Positions 19,158 to 29,006 of a DNA stretch of 44,248 nucleotides are shown piece after piece; positions within the stretch are counted from its first letter, which is position 1; each line of letters starts with the position of its first letter. The notes beneath the pieces are model-generated. The model searched no databases. It was not told where the DNA came from and saw only the letters and a list, made by a program, of their open reading frames with translations. A program made the translations under genes and the position numbers. Origin of the DNA: Patescibacteria group bacterium (GTDB lineage Bacteria; Patescibacteriota; Patescibacteriia; UBA10025; JAHIVO01); the NCBI GenBank assembly GCA_022560375.1, contig JADFTK010000005.1:1-44248 (forward strand), given 5' to 3'.

Positions 19158-20609
19158 ATGGACAAAAATACCACCATGGAAAAATTAGTTTCGCTTTGCA
19201 AAAGGCGGGGTTTTATTTTTCAGTCAGGTGAAATGTACGGTGGCCTGCAGGGTTTTTGGGATTTTGGTCCCCTGGGCGTGGAACTGAAAAATAATATCAA
19301 AAAGTCTTGGTGGAAAAAGTTTGTGCAAGAAAGAGATGATGTGGTAGGTTTAGACTCGTCAATTATTACTAACCCTAAGGTTTGGGAAAAAAGTGGTCAT
19401 TCTGAACTATTTGGTGATTTTAAAGTCGAATGTAAGGCATGTCACCAAAGATTTAAAGTTGATGATTTGAATTTAAAAGTAAATTCGTTAGAACGTATAT
19501 TATCTCTCTCCCAACAGCTTTCTAAAGGAGAGTATGAAAAAGAAGAGTTAAGAGATATTGAGGAGAATATAAATAATGAAAAGGAGCTGCTCGGGGATTA
19601 TTTACAACATACAAGAGATTGTGATAATTGTGGTAAGAGAAATTGGGCAAATCCGGAATTTTTTAATTTAATGTTTAAAACTAATATTGGCCCAGTTGAA
19701 AATTCATCATCAATTGCTTTTCTTAGACCAGAGACAGCACAGAATATTTTTGTAAACTTTGATCTAGTCCGTCAATCAATGAGATTAAAAGTGCCCTTTG
19801 GTATTGCTCAGATTGGCAAAGCCTTTCGTAGTGAAATCACACCGGGTAATTTTATATTCCGATCACGTGAGTTTGAGCAAATGGAGATGGAATTTTTTAT
19901 CAATCCCAAGGATGATGACAAATGGTTTAAGCAATGGTTAGATGCACGGTTTCAGTGGTACCAGGATTTGGGCATAAAGCCAGAACATTTGCATAAGTAT
20001 ACCCAGAAAAAAGAGGAGTTAGCTCACTATGCCAAGCACGCAGTTGATATTGAGTATGATTTCCCCTTTGGCAAAAAAGAACTAGAAGGTATTCATAACC
20101 GTACTGACTATGATTTGAAAGCACATGGGTTTGAATATCGTGATGAGGCCAGTAAAAAATCTTTTATTCCCTATGTGATTGAAACGTCGGCAGGCGTAGA
20201 CCGGGCGGCTTTAGCATTTTTGCTGGATGCTTATGATGAAATCAAAGGTGGACGAACGACTACCACTGATAGCAATAAAGAAGAAGAGGTTGTATTACGA
20301 TTGCATAAAGATTTAGCGCCTATTAAGGTGGCGGTGCTACCATTATCAAAAAAAGAACAAATTACCAAGCCGGCTCGGGACATTTTCCATGATTTACAAA
20401 AGCATTTTATGGCGGATTACGATGAAGTGTCTTCAATCGGCCGCCGCTATCGCCAGCAGGATGAAGTGGGGACGCCATACTGCGTAACCTTTGATTTTGA
20501 CAGTTTGGATGATAAAAAAGTAACAGTGCGTGATCGTGATACTATGGATCAGGAGAGGGTGGCCATTAGTGAGTTAAAGGACTATTTAGAGGATCAGTTG
20601 TCAAGTTGA
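19158..20609 (+). CDS. glyS: Glycyl-tRNA synthetase (single-chain type)
   Basis: LVSLCKRRGFIFQSGEMYGGLQGFWDFGPLGVELKNNIKKSWW...FLRPETAQNIFVNF. Confidence 0.95.
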   Translation: MDKNTTMEKLVSLCKRRGFIFQSGEMYGGLQGFWDFGPLGVELKNNIKKSWWKKFVQERDDVVGLDSSIITNPKVWEKSGHSELFGDFKVECKACHQRFKVDDLNLKVNSLERILSLSQQLSKGEYEKEELRDIEENINNEKELLGDYLQHTRDCDNCGKRNWANPEFFNLMFKTNIGPVENSSSIAFLRPETAQNIFVNFDLVRQSMRLKVPFGIAQIGKAFRSEITPGNFIFRSREFEQMEMEFFINPKDDDKWFKQWLDARFQWYQDLGIKPEHLHKYTQKKEELAHYAKHAVDIEYDFPFGKKELEGIHNRTDYDLKAHGFEYRDEASKKSFIPYVIETSAGVDRAALAFLLDAYDEIKGGRTTTTDSNKEEEVVLRLHKDLAPIKVAVLPLSKKEQITKPARDIFHDLQKHFMADYDEVSSIGRRYRQQDEVGTPYCVTFDFDSLDDKKVTVRDRDTMDQERVAISELKDYLEDQLSS

Positions 20610-20621
20610 ATAATTAAACTG

Positions 20622-20686
20622 AGGTTGGCCCCGCCAAGGGCGGGGAGATTCTTTCCCCTGAAACGAGTTTAGGGTCAGAATGACAA
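20622..20686. repeat. Palindromic intergenic repeat of the GTCATTCTGA...AAGAATCT class
   Basis: CCCCGCC-aa-GGGCGGGG hairpin followed by agattctttcccctgaaacgagtttagggtcagaatgacaa, whose complement runs TTGTCATTCTGACC...GGAAAGAATCT with an inner stem. Confidence 0.6.
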
Positions 20687-20747
20687 ATGTTAGACACAGA
20701 GCTCATTCCCCAAATGATAAATATTTAATAAGAAAAATTTAAATAAA

Positions 20748-22013
20748 ATGTTCAAAAAATATAAGCTAAAAAACGGCATGCGCGTCATATTAGCCCCGCT
20801 GCATGAGACGAAGGCCATCACAGCTCTGATTTTAGTGAAAGTCGGATCACGCTATGAGCAGCGCAGCATCAATGGCGCTTCGCATTTTGTGGAGCACTTA
20901 ATGTTTAAAGGAACTAAAAAACGCCCGACCGCCCTGAGTATCACTAAGGAGCTGGATGGAATCGGTGCTGAATTCAATGCCTTCACTTCTAAAGATCACA
21001 CGGGCTACTATATCAAGGCTAATTTTGAAAAGCTGGAACTAGCTTTAGACATTCTCTCTGACATTATATACAATTCAAAATTTGTGGCCAAAGAAACAGA
21101 ACGTGAGAGGGGAGTCATCATCGAGGAGATAAATATGTATGAAGATAATCCGATGATGATGATGGAAGATTTGTTTGAGCAGACAGTTTTTGGCGATCAT
21201 CCATTGGGCTGGAATATTTCGGGACCGAAAAGCGTCATAAATAAAATCAGCCGAGAGAAGCTTTATCAGTATTATAGAAAATATTATAGGCCTCAGAATA
21301 TATTATTGACAGTAGCGGGTAATTTTGATACTAAAGTGAATAATTTAATAGAGCACTACTTTGGTGTAAAACCGCAAGCTAAATCCCCTAGTAGCTTCCA
21401 GAAAATTATCATCCAACAAAAGAAGCCGCAGATAAAAGTAAAGTACAAAGACACGGAACAGGTACAGCTCGGTCTGGGCTTCCCGGCCTATTCTTATACT
21501 ACCAGTAAATTATATCCACTGTACCTTTTAACTGTTATCTTGGGAGGTAATATGAGTTCCCGACTTTTTATGTCCATACGCGAGAAAAAAGGTCTTTGTT
21601 ATTTTATTCGCGCTGGCGTCAATGCTTACCAAGATTCTGGAACTCTAATGATACAGGCCGGAGTAGACAAACAAAGAGTCCACGAAGCTATAAAAGCTAT
21701 TTTAAAGGAGTTGAAAAAAATAAAAGTCAGTGGTGTTACCGAAGCTGAGCTCCGCAAAGCCAAGGATTATCTGAAAGGAAAATTGATTTTGGATCTGGAA
21801 TCCTCTGAGCACGTAGCTTCATGGCTGTCTCGCCAGGAACTATTACAGAACAGGGTACTAACTCCGACACAGCAGATTCAACGTTTGGAGAAGGTTAAAT
21901 TGGCGGATATTAAAAAAGTAAGCAATGAGATCATCAACACACGCTCATTAAACATATCTCTTATTGGACCATTCAAGTCTGCTGAATCGTTTAAGGACGT
22001 TTTACAGGTCTAA
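20748..22013 (+). CDS. M16 family zinc metallopeptidase
   Basis: HFVEHLMFKGTKKRP (HxxEH inverted zinc motif) and downstream YYRKYYRPQNILLTVAGNF. Confidence 0.93.
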   Translation: MFKKYKLKNGMRVILAPLHETKAITALILVKVGSRYEQRSINGASHFVEHLMFKGTKKRPTALSITKELDGIGAEFNAFTSKDHTGYYIKANFEKLELALDILSDIIYNSKFVAKETERERGVIIEEINMYEDNPMMMMEDLFEQTVFGDHPLGWNISGPKSVINKISREKLYQYYRKYYRPQNILLTVAGNFDTKVNNLIEHYFGVKPQAKSPSSFQKIIIQQKKPQIKVKYKDTEQVQLGLGFPAYSYTTSKLYPLYLLTVILGGNMSSRLFMSIREKKGLCYFIRAGVNAYQDSGTLMIQAGVDKQRVHEAIKAILKELKKIKVSGVTEAELRKAKDYLKGKLILDLESSEHVASWLSRQELLQNRVLTPTQQIQRLEKVKLADIKKVSNEIINTRSLNISLIGPFKSAESFKDVLQV

Positions 22014-22039
22014 ATGGTGTAGTATACTGAAGATAGCTT

Positions 22040-23128
22040 TTGATTAAACAACCTATGGCTCAGCCTGCAAATGACAATTTAACCATAAATATATCGACTA
22101 AAACCTTTTTTAAGGTAATTTTTATCGTATTAGCCTTGGGTTTGATATACGTCCTCCGTGATGTCATTGTGATAATCCTCGTATCCTTTGTTTTGGCTAC
22201 GGCTCTTAATCCATGGGTAAATAGTTTACATCGCCGCAAGGTGCCAAGAATTGTGGCCACCCTGTTTATTTATCTGGCATTTTTTGGATCATTTATAATT
22301 GTCTTAGTGCTTTTAATCCCTCCGATCGCCTCGCAAATTTCTGATCTGGCCCAAAGTTTTCCTGAGTATTATAATCGGGTGATAAATGATTTTCAACGGT
22401 TTCAAGATTTTTCGCTTCAGCAAAGTCTTTTGGATAATTTAAGCTCAGTTTTTCAGTCACTTCAGACCAACCTAGCTCAAACAACGGCAGGAATATTTGG
22501 TGCGTTGTCAACTATCTTTGGGGGGGTATTTTCTTTACTGGGCGTCATGGTTATTACTTTTTATATGTTGCTCGAAGAAAACGCCATTAAGAAATTTATA
22601 CGATCGATTACCCCAGCAAAATATCAGCCCTATGTATTCCAGTTATTAAATCGTTCCCAGGATAGCTTGCGTTTGTGGTTACGGGGACAAATTATACTAA
22701 GCTTAATTATTGGCGCTTTGGCGTATGTTGGTCTGGTAGTACTTGGGGTGGAGTTTGCCTTGATACTGGCTCTCTGGGCTGGGGTAACTGAATTTATACC
22801 GTACCTGGGCCCGTTACTAGGTGGCATTCCAGCTGTATTTATTGCTTTGACTACCGGTGGTTTTTTACCCGCTTTATTTGTCGTCATTTGGTATATTATT
22901 ATCCAGCAACTGGAGAATAATTTAATCGTACCCAAGGTAATGGAAAAAACAGTGGGCATGAACCCCTTGGTGGTCATTATTGTTATGCTGACTGGGGCTA
23001 AATTAGCCGGTATTGTTGGATTACTATTGGCTGTACCAGTCAGCCTGATCATCAAAGTATTTATGGAGGACTTTCTGGCGATGAGGGAGGAGAAGGCCAA
23101 TACGCTGGATAAAGAACAGGTAGATTAA
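22040..23128 (+). CDS. AI-2E family transporter (PerM-like)
   Basis: Multiple TMs and GVEFALILALWAGVTEFIPYLGPLLGGIPAVFIAL...NNLIVPKVMEKTVGMNPLVVII; TTG start. Confidence 0.9.
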   Translation: MIKQPMAQPANDNLTINISTKTFFKVIFIVLALGLIYVLRDVIVIILVSFVLATALNPWVNSLHRRKVPRIVATLFIYLAFFGSFIIVLVLLIPPIASQISDLAQSFPEYYNRVINDFQRFQDFSLQQSLLDNLSSVFQSLQTNLAQTTAGIFGALSTIFGGVFSLLGVMVITFYMLLEENAIKKFIRSITPAKYQPYVFQLLNRSQDSLRLWLRGQIILSLIIGALAYVGLVVLGVEFALILALWAGVTEFIPYLGPLLGGIPAVFIALTTGGFLPALFVVIWYIIIQQLENNLIVPKVMEKTVGMNPLVVIIVMLTGAKLAGIVGLLLAVPVSLIIKVFMEDFLAMREEKANTLDKEQVD

Positions 23129-23130
23129 AA

Positions 23131-23158
23131 AAACCGTAAACTTTATTGTTTACGGTTT
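23131..23158. terminator. Bidirectional terminator overlapping the rpsU stop codon
   Basis: AAACCGTAAAC (23131-23141) / GTTTACGGTTT (23148-23158), perfect 11-bp stem with A/T flanks; rpsU stop in the loop. Confidence 0.8.
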
Positions 23159-23349
23159 CTCTCTAGACGGGCCTGGCTGAGCTCTCGCTTTTTTTTAATA
23201 TTTATATTATTGCGTATAGTGGATGGATTTTCGTAGTAATGAAGTTTACGAATCTCTCCCCAAAGGCCTGATTTCTTGACTAGGTTGATAAAGCGTCGGA
23301 GAGCTCGTTCGGATGTTTCACCATCCCGTTTTTTTACTCCGACATTCAT
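23143..23349 (-). CDS. rpsU: 30S ribosomal protein S21
   Basis: MNVGVKKRDGETSERALRRFINLVKKSGLWGEIRKLHYYENPSTIRNN; GGAGG Shine-Dalgarno. Confidence 0.92.
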   Translation of the reverse strand: MNVGVKKRDGETSERALRRFINLVKKSGLWGEIRKLHYYENPSTIRNNINIKKKRELSQARLERNRKQ

Positions 23350-23410
23350 TATTCCTCCCTATGTGGTAGGTGCAGTTTGTTCAAATTAGTATAATCCAGT
23401 AAGCTACTAG

Positions 23411-24115
23411 GTGTCAACTATTAATAATAAATTCATGGGCACACTTTATATCATTGCTACCCCGATTGGAAATTTAGAAGATATCACTTTAAGGGCCCTT
23501 AGAATTTTAAAAGAGGTTGATTATATTTTATGTGAGGACACCAGACATACGTTAAAATTGTTAAATCATTTTGGGATTAAAAAATCTCTAATCAGCTATC
23601 ATCAGCATTCCGGTTTGCAGCGCGTGAACTATATAATTGAATTATTGAGAGATAGTAAGCAGCTGGCCTTAGTCACTGATGCTGGCACGCCGGGGTTGTC
23701 TGATCCGGGGGGTGTCTTAGTATCAAAAGTAGTGGAGGAATTAGGGTCAGGTGTTCAAGTTGTACCAGTACCTGGTGCCTCAGCTCTAGGATCTATCCTG
23801 TCAGTAGCCGGTTTGCCCACTAATAAATTCACTTTTTTGGGCTTTATTCCCAATAAAAAAGGGAGGCAGAGTATTTTTAATTCCATTAATGATTCCGTAC
23901 ATACTATTATATTTTACGAATCACCACACCGGATATTAAAAACTTTAGAGGCCTTAGTTGAATTACTGGATGAGAAACGCCAAGTGGTTGTCGGCCGGGA
24001 ACTCACCAAGAAATTTGAAACTATCTATCGAGGTTCTATGAGAGAGGTGGTAGCTAGTCTAAGAGCCGATGAGGTAAAAGGGGAGTTTGTGGTATTAGTG
24101 GCCGGGAAAAAATAA
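23411..24115 (+). CDS. rsmI: 16S rRNA 2'-O-methyltransferase RsmI
   Basis: GTLYIIATPIGNLEDITLRALRILKEVDYILCEDTRHTLKLL...DAGTPGLSDPG; real start may be ATG 23435. Confidence 0.93.
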   Translation: MSTINNKFMGTLYIIATPIGNLEDITLRALRILKEVDYILCEDTRHTLKLLNHFGIKKSLISYHQHSGLQRVNYIIELLRDSKQLALVTDAGTPGLSDPGGVLVSKVVEELGSGVQVVPVPGASALGSILSVAGLPTNKFTFLGFIPNKKGRQSIFNSINDSVHTIIFYESPHRILKTLEALVELLDEKRQVVVGRELTKKFETIYRGSMREVVASLRADEVKGEFVVLVAGKK

Positions 24116-24182
24116 CACAATTTTAAAAAATGCTGTAATATCATCGTGGAATAAAGCTGTGAAAAGTAATTAGAAAATACAT

Positions 24183-24863
24183 ATGAACAAATTAGTTTTG
24201 TTCGACATTGATAAAACTTTAATAGCAAGCTCTACTGGACATAAGGCAGCATTTTCTATTGCGTTTAAAGAAGTCTATGGAGTTGATACAAGTATTGAAG
24301 TTATTCAGTGTCACGGTAAGACTGATCAACAAATCATTTATGAAGTACTACGAGTTAGTGGACTGGACGATACAGTAATAAAATCAAAAATAGATTTATG
24401 CATGGAGACAATGGTAAATGCTTTCAAAAAACTTTATAAGGAGGATAACATTGTCATATTACATGGTGTGAGAGAATTGTTGAGCGCTTTTAAAAAAAAT
24501 AATATATTAATGGGTTTAGTGACGGGTAACCTCGAACCAATTGGAAGGGGGAAAATGAAGAAGCTCAACTTGAATCAATATTTTAAGGTAGGGGGTTTTG
24601 GAAACGAACATATCAACAGGACTGAACTAGTAAAAATTGCAATAAAAAAAGCTCAAACGAATTTTAATTTTACCTTTTCTAACAATGTGTTCTTATTCGG
24701 TGATGCACCGCAAGACATTAATGCGGGGAGAGAGGCTGGCGTCAAAACTATCGGCGTAGCAACTGGAATTTATACAAAAAAACAGTTAGAAAGTAGCGGC
24801 GCTTCAATGGTAGTAGATAATCTAAAAAACACAAATTATTTATTAAGGTATATTAGTGAATAA
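24183..24863 (+). CDS. HAD-superfamily hydrolase
   Basis: LVLFDIDKTLI (motif I), GLVTGN (motif II), FGDAPQDINAGREAGVKTIGV (motif IV). Confidence 0.9.
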   Translation: MNKLVLFDIDKTLIASSTGHKAAFSIAFKEVYGVDTSIEVIQCHGKTDQQIIYEVLRVSGLDDTVIKSKIDLCMETMVNAFKKLYKEDNIVILHGVRELLSAFKKNNILMGLVTGNLEPIGRGKMKKLNLNQYFKVGGFGNEHINRTELVKIAIKKAQTNFNFTFSNNVFLFGDAPQDINAGREAGVKTIGVATGIYTKKQLESSGASMVVDNLKNTNYLLRYISE

Positions 24864-24902
24864 CTTTAAGCTCAATTTTTTGTTTGAAACCCTACTTTTT
24901 GG

Positions 24903-24908
24903 TATAAT
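24903..24908 (+). promoter_or_regulatory. Extended -10 promoter; transcript likely leaderless (metG)
   Basis: TGGTATAAT with TATAAT at 24903-24908, 9 nt before ATG at 24918. Confidence 0.5.
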
Positions 24909-24917
24909 AGTGTTATT

Positions 24918-26348
24918 ATGAGAAAGAAATTTTACATCACCACCCCTATTTATTATGTTAATGACAAGCCGCATATTGGTCATGCCTATACGACTATTGC
25001 GGCTGATGTTTTAGCTCGCTACTATCGGCAAAAAGGTGACGAAGTATTTTTTTTGACGGGTACTGATGAACATGGTGATAAAGTCGCTAAGAGCGCTGAG
25101 GAGAATAATATGGGTGTCGAAAAGTTTGTGGACCAAAATGCTACAGAATTCCAGAAAACCTTTGCTAATTTGAAAATTAGCAATGATATATTTATGCGGA
25201 CTACTTTACGGGAGCACAATGAATCCGTGCAAATATTTATGAAAAAATTACATGCGGCTGGCGCTATATACCAGAGTGATTATGAAGGACTGTATTGCCG
25301 CGGCTGCGAGGATTTTTATACCGAGAAGGACCTAGCTGAAGGACTATGTCCCGTGCATAAAGTAAAGCCAGAATTAGTGAAAGAAAAAAATTGGTTTTTT
25401 AAGCTTGAAGAATACTTACCCCGGGTAGAGCAAATGATCGAGTCGGGCGAGATGATCATCGAGCCAGCTAGTAGGAAAAATGAGGTGCTGGGCTTGTTTA
25501 AGCAAGGCCTAAAGGATTTTTCTGTAACCCGCGAGCGGGTAAAATGGGGTTTGGACTTCCCCATAGATAGTAGCCAAAAAATATATGTTTGGGTGGAGGC
25601 CTTACAAAATTATATATCCGCCATTGGCTATGGCCGGGATGATAAGCAATTCAATAAATGGTGGCCGGCTAATGTACACCTGATGGCCAAGGATATTATT
25701 AAATTCCACGCTATTTATTGGCCTGCTATGCTCATAGCGGTTGGGCTAAAACCACCCCAGAAAATTTTTGCCCACGGCTTTTTCAGCCTCAACGGCCAAA
25801 AAATGTCCAAGACGCTGGGCAATGTCATCGACCCTAATGCTATGGTAGAGCAGTATGGAGTTGATGGGACCCGCTATTTGCTGCTGTCTCAATTTCCCTT
25901 TGGCCAAGACGGGGATATTAAAGAATCCCTTTTTAAAGAAAAGTACAATGCCGATTTGGCTAATAATTTGGGTAATTTAGTAAGTCGAGTTTTTAATATG
26001 ATTGAGCAGTATTGTGATGGCCGTATACCCAAGCAGCTGCCTTCGCCAATTTATCTGGAAATGATTGGCGAGAAAATTGAGCAGTTGGAATTTGATGAGG
26101 CCTTGAAAAATATTTGGCAGGCGATTGCCAAGGCTAACCAGTTGATAGACTCCAATGAACCGTGGAAGATGGCCAAGGATGCCAATAAGAAAGAGGAGCT
26201 GAATGAACTGTTAAGCCAGTTAGCCAGCTTTTTATCTGATTTGGTGCCATTGCTAAATCCATTTATGCCGGATGTGGCGGCCTCAATAGTGGGCGGCTTG
26301 AACGCTGACAAAATTATTAAGGGCGAGCCGTTATTTAAAAGATTATAA
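24918..26348 (+). CDS. metG: Methionyl-tRNA synthetase
   Basis: YITTPIYYVNDKPHIGHAYTTIAADVLARYYRQKGDEVFFLTGTDEHG...GQKMSKTLGNVIDP. Confidence 0.96.
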   Translation: MRKKFYITTPIYYVNDKPHIGHAYTTIAADVLARYYRQKGDEVFFLTGTDEHGDKVAKSAEENNMGVEKFVDQNATEFQKTFANLKISNDIFMRTTLREHNESVQIFMKKLHAAGAIYQSDYEGLYCRGCEDFYTEKDLAEGLCPVHKVKPELVKEKNWFFKLEEYLPRVEQMIESGEMIIEPASRKNEVLGLFKQGLKDFSVTRERVKWGLDFPIDSSQKIYVWVEALQNYISAIGYGRDDKQFNKWWPANVHLMAKDIIKFHAIYWPAMLIAVGLKPPQKIFAHGFFSLNGQKMSKTLGNVIDPNAMVEQYGVDGTRYLLLSQFPFGQDGDIKESLFKEKYNADLANNLGNLVSRVFNMIEQYCDGRIPKQLPSPIYLEMIGEKIEQLEFDEALKNIWQAIAKANQLIDSNEPWKMAKDANKKEELNELLSQLASFLSDLVPLLNPFMPDVAASIVGGLNADKIIKGEPLFKRL

Positions 26349-26358
26349 GTCACTAAAT

Positions 26359-26865
26359 ATGGGTACCTTTGACACAGTATTGCTCGTTATCTTCTCCGGT
26401 TTTGTCGGGGCGGGGTTTTATTTTGGATTGATTCATACGTTGGGTGCAATTTTTGGGGTGGTCATGGGGGTAGTGGTGGCAGGTAATCTCTATAATCAAG
26501 TTTCTGCTTTTTTTGAATTTTTATTGCTCAAGCCGGAGGTAGCTAAAGTTTTAGCTTTTATCTTAATATTTTTAGTGGTGTCTCGAGGCATTGGTTATGT
26601 GGTATATGCTTTTGATAAAGGATTTAAAATTATCAGATTTATACCCATGGCCAGCTCGATTAATCGGTTGGGCGGGGCCCTGCTGGGTTTTTTTGAAGGT
26701 GCCTTGGTATTGGGTGTGATCCTGACCATCACTAGCAGTTTTCAAATATCACCCTACATTAATCAAGCCATTGATAGCTCGCCTTTGGCAGGAATACTAA
26801 TGACCATAGCAGTGGTATTAACACCACTCATTCCCGAGGTGCTAAAAATTAAGATCATTCAGTAA
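26359..26865 (+). CDS. CvpA family membrane protein
   Basis: Four hydrophobic segments and a CvpA-like pattern (GFYFGLIHTLGAIFGVVMGVVVAGNLY...INRLGGALLGFFEGALVLGVIL). Confidence 0.75.
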   Translation: MGTFDTVLLVIFSGFVGAGFYFGLIHTLGAIFGVVMGVVVAGNLYNQVSAFFEFLLLKPEVAKVLAFILIFLVVSRGIGYVVYAFDKGFKIIRFIPMASSINRLGGALLGFFEGALVLGVILTITSSFQISPYINQAIDSSPLAGILMTIAVVLTPLIPEVLKIKIIQ

Positions 26866-26878
26866 GTATGCTAATAGA

Positions 26879-26913
26879 CCCCGCACCACATCGCTATGCT
26901 CTGGGTGTCGGGG
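26879..26913 (+). other. GC-rich hairpin upstream of tatD
   Basis: CCCCG (26879-26883) / CGGGG (26909-26913) with inner ACC/GGT pairing, in an AT-rich context. Confidence 0.4.
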
Positions 26914-26979
26914 CGAGACGTGCGTGTAAAAAATCTTTTTGATATAAATTATTATTATTTTTTTGATTTTGATTTTACC

Positions 26980-27819
26980 ATGTTAATAGATACCCATTGC
27001 CATTTAAATTTTGCGGCCTACAAAGATGATATTGATGAGGTCGTCCAGCGTACTATCGATGCTGAGGTAAGGGTTATTAATGTTGGTTCACAATATTCCA
27101 CCAGCCAACGAGCAGTAGAGATGGCGGAGAAGTATCCTGATAATTTTTACGCAGCCATCGGTCTGCACCCCATTCATATGTTCGATATGCATGTTGATGA
27201 ATCTGAGCTGCCGTTTAAAACTCGTAAGGAAGAGTTCAGTCCAGAGGCCTATGAAAAATTAGCCCAAAGTAAGAAGGTGGTAGCCATTGGAGAAATGGGA
27301 ATTGATTATTATCACGTACCTGAAAATGTGCCCAAGCGGGAGTTTGCCAGAATCCAGCAATGGGGTTTTTTGAAAGGGGTTGCTTTAGCCAAGAAATTGA
27401 AGTTGCCGATGATATTACATTGCCGTGGATCTAAAGAGGATATGGCCAAAGCATATAACGACATGTTGCGATTATTAAAAGAGTCAGACTATAATAACGG
27501 GGTAGTACACTGCTATACCGCGGACCGGGAGATTGCCAGGAAGTTTATCAAGGCCGGATTTATGATTTCATTTACGGGAATTATTACTTATCCTAAAACT
27601 GATGAGCTGGCTAAGGTGGTCAAGGAAATGCCCATGGACAGACTCATGATTGAAACTGATGCACCTTATCTAGCTCCACAATTAGTTCGTGGCAAGCGCA
27701 ATGAGCCCAGATACGTTGGTTATATTGCTGACCGCGTGGCGGAGATTAAAGGGATAACGTATAATGAGGTTGAGGAAACTACTACTAATAATGCTATGAA
27801 GTTTTTTAATTTAAATTAA
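26980..27819 (+). CDS. TatD family metal-dependent hydrolase
   Basis: MLIDTHCHLNFAAYKDDIDEVVQRT...AIGEMGIDYYH...MIETDAPYLAP; ATG 26980 preferred over track start 26896. Confidence 0.93.
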   Translation: MLIDTHCHLNFAAYKDDIDEVVQRTIDAEVRVINVGSQYSTSQRAVEMAEKYPDNFYAAIGLHPIHMFDMHVDESELPFKTRKEEFSPEAYEKLAQSKKVVAIGEMGIDYYHVPENVPKREFARIQQWGFLKGVALAKKLKLPMILHCRGSKEDMAKAYNDMLRLLKESDYNNGVVHCYTADREIARKFIKAGFMISFTGIITYPKTDELAKVVKEMPMDRLMIETDAPYLAPQLVRGKRNEPRYVGYIADRVAEIKGITYNEVEETTTNNAMKFFNLN

Positions 27820-27824
27820 TAAAA

Positions 27825-28892
27825 ATGGATACTATATTACTTGTTATGGCAACCTTGATATTTATAAGCATTTGGTTTGTCATATTTTCTGTTCGCCGTC
27901 AGGGTGCCAGCAATGGTAGTAATCCGGAATTACATGAGAAAATGGTTAGACTGGAAGAGCGGATTGGCCAGCTCAATGAAAAAAGTTCAGAGCTAACCAG
28001 AGTCGTGGATACTAAATTATCAGAATCTACAAAGGTTATACAAGATCAGTTTGGCCATTCTACTAAGATTATTCAAGATGTTACAGAACGCCTTACCAAA
28101 TTAGATGAAACTAACAAACAAGTTTTAAATTTTTCGGACCAGCTACAGAACCTTCAGGATATTCTTCAAAATCCTAAACAACGAGGCATCTTGGGCGAGT
28201 ATTTTTTGGATAACCTTTTAAAGAACGTACTCCCACCGGGTTCGTATCAAATGCAGTATAAGTTCAAGGATGGTGAGATTGTCGACGCGGTAGTGAAAAT
28301 CAAGGATCGGCTGGTACCGGTTGATTCTAAGTTTAGCCTTGAAAACTATAATCGGCTTGTAGCCACGAATGATAAAACCGAACGTAGTATTCTAGAAAAA
28401 GCGTTCGTAAATGATCTCAAGAATCGGATACAGGAAACAGCCAAGTATATCCGTCCGGACGAGAATACAATGGATTTTGCTTTTATGTTCATACCATCTG
28501 AGGCGATATACTACGATCTGCTGGTGAATAAAATTGGCGCTGTCACGGAGGAGACTGAAAATTTGATACAGCGCGCCGCTAATAAATATCACGTGATTAT
28601 AGTTTCTCCAACATCTTTTCTAGCATATCTGCAGACAGTAATGGAGGGTTTGCGCGCTTTGAAAATTGAGGAGTCAGCTAAAGGGATTCGTAAAAACGTT
28701 GAGGCTTTGGCTAAGCATTTATCCAGCTATGATAATTATTTACAAAAGCTGGGCCAACATTTGGGTACTACCGTGAACACATATAATACTGCTTATAAAG
28801 AATTCAAAAAGGTAGATAAAGACGTATTAAAAATCTCAAACAAAGGTGGCAAGGTGGAGCCATTGGAGTTAGAAAAGCCGAATGAAGATTAA
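27825..28892 (+). CDS. rmuC: DNA recombination protein RmuC
   Basis: N-terminal TM plus coiled coil and KQRGILGEYFLDNLLKNVLPPGSYQMQYKFKDGEIVDAVVKIKDRLVPVDSKFSLENY. Confidence 0.9.
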   Translation: MDTILLVMATLIFISIWFVIFSVRRQGASNGSNPELHEKMVRLEERIGQLNEKSSELTRVVDTKLSESTKVIQDQFGHSTKIIQDVTERLTKLDETNKQVLNFSDQLQNLQDILQNPKQRGILGEYFLDNLLKNVLPPGSYQMQYKFKDGEIVDAVVKIKDRLVPVDSKFSLENYNRLVATNDKTERSILEKAFVNDLKNRIQETAKYIRPDENTMDFAFMFIPSEAIYYDLLVNKIGAVTEETENLIQRAANKYHVIIVSPTSFLAYLQTVMEGLRALKIEESAKGIRKNVEALAKHLSSYDNYLQKLGQHLGTTVNTYNTAYKEFKKVDKDVLKISNKGGKVEPLELEKPNED

Positions 28893-28929
28893 CGGGTAAA
28901 AATGGGTAATTAATTCTGGATCCTTAGGC

Positions 28930-28953
28930 CTCTTGACAAAGAGGTTTTTTTGA
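28930..28953 (+). terminator. Rho-independent terminator after rmuC
   Basis: CCTCTT-gaca-AAGAGG followed by TTTTTTT. Confidence 0.7.
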
Positions 28954-29006
28954 TGCTAATATGAGCTGTTATAAAAAAAAAAAATCAAACAGGAGGTTCT
29001 TTAAAT

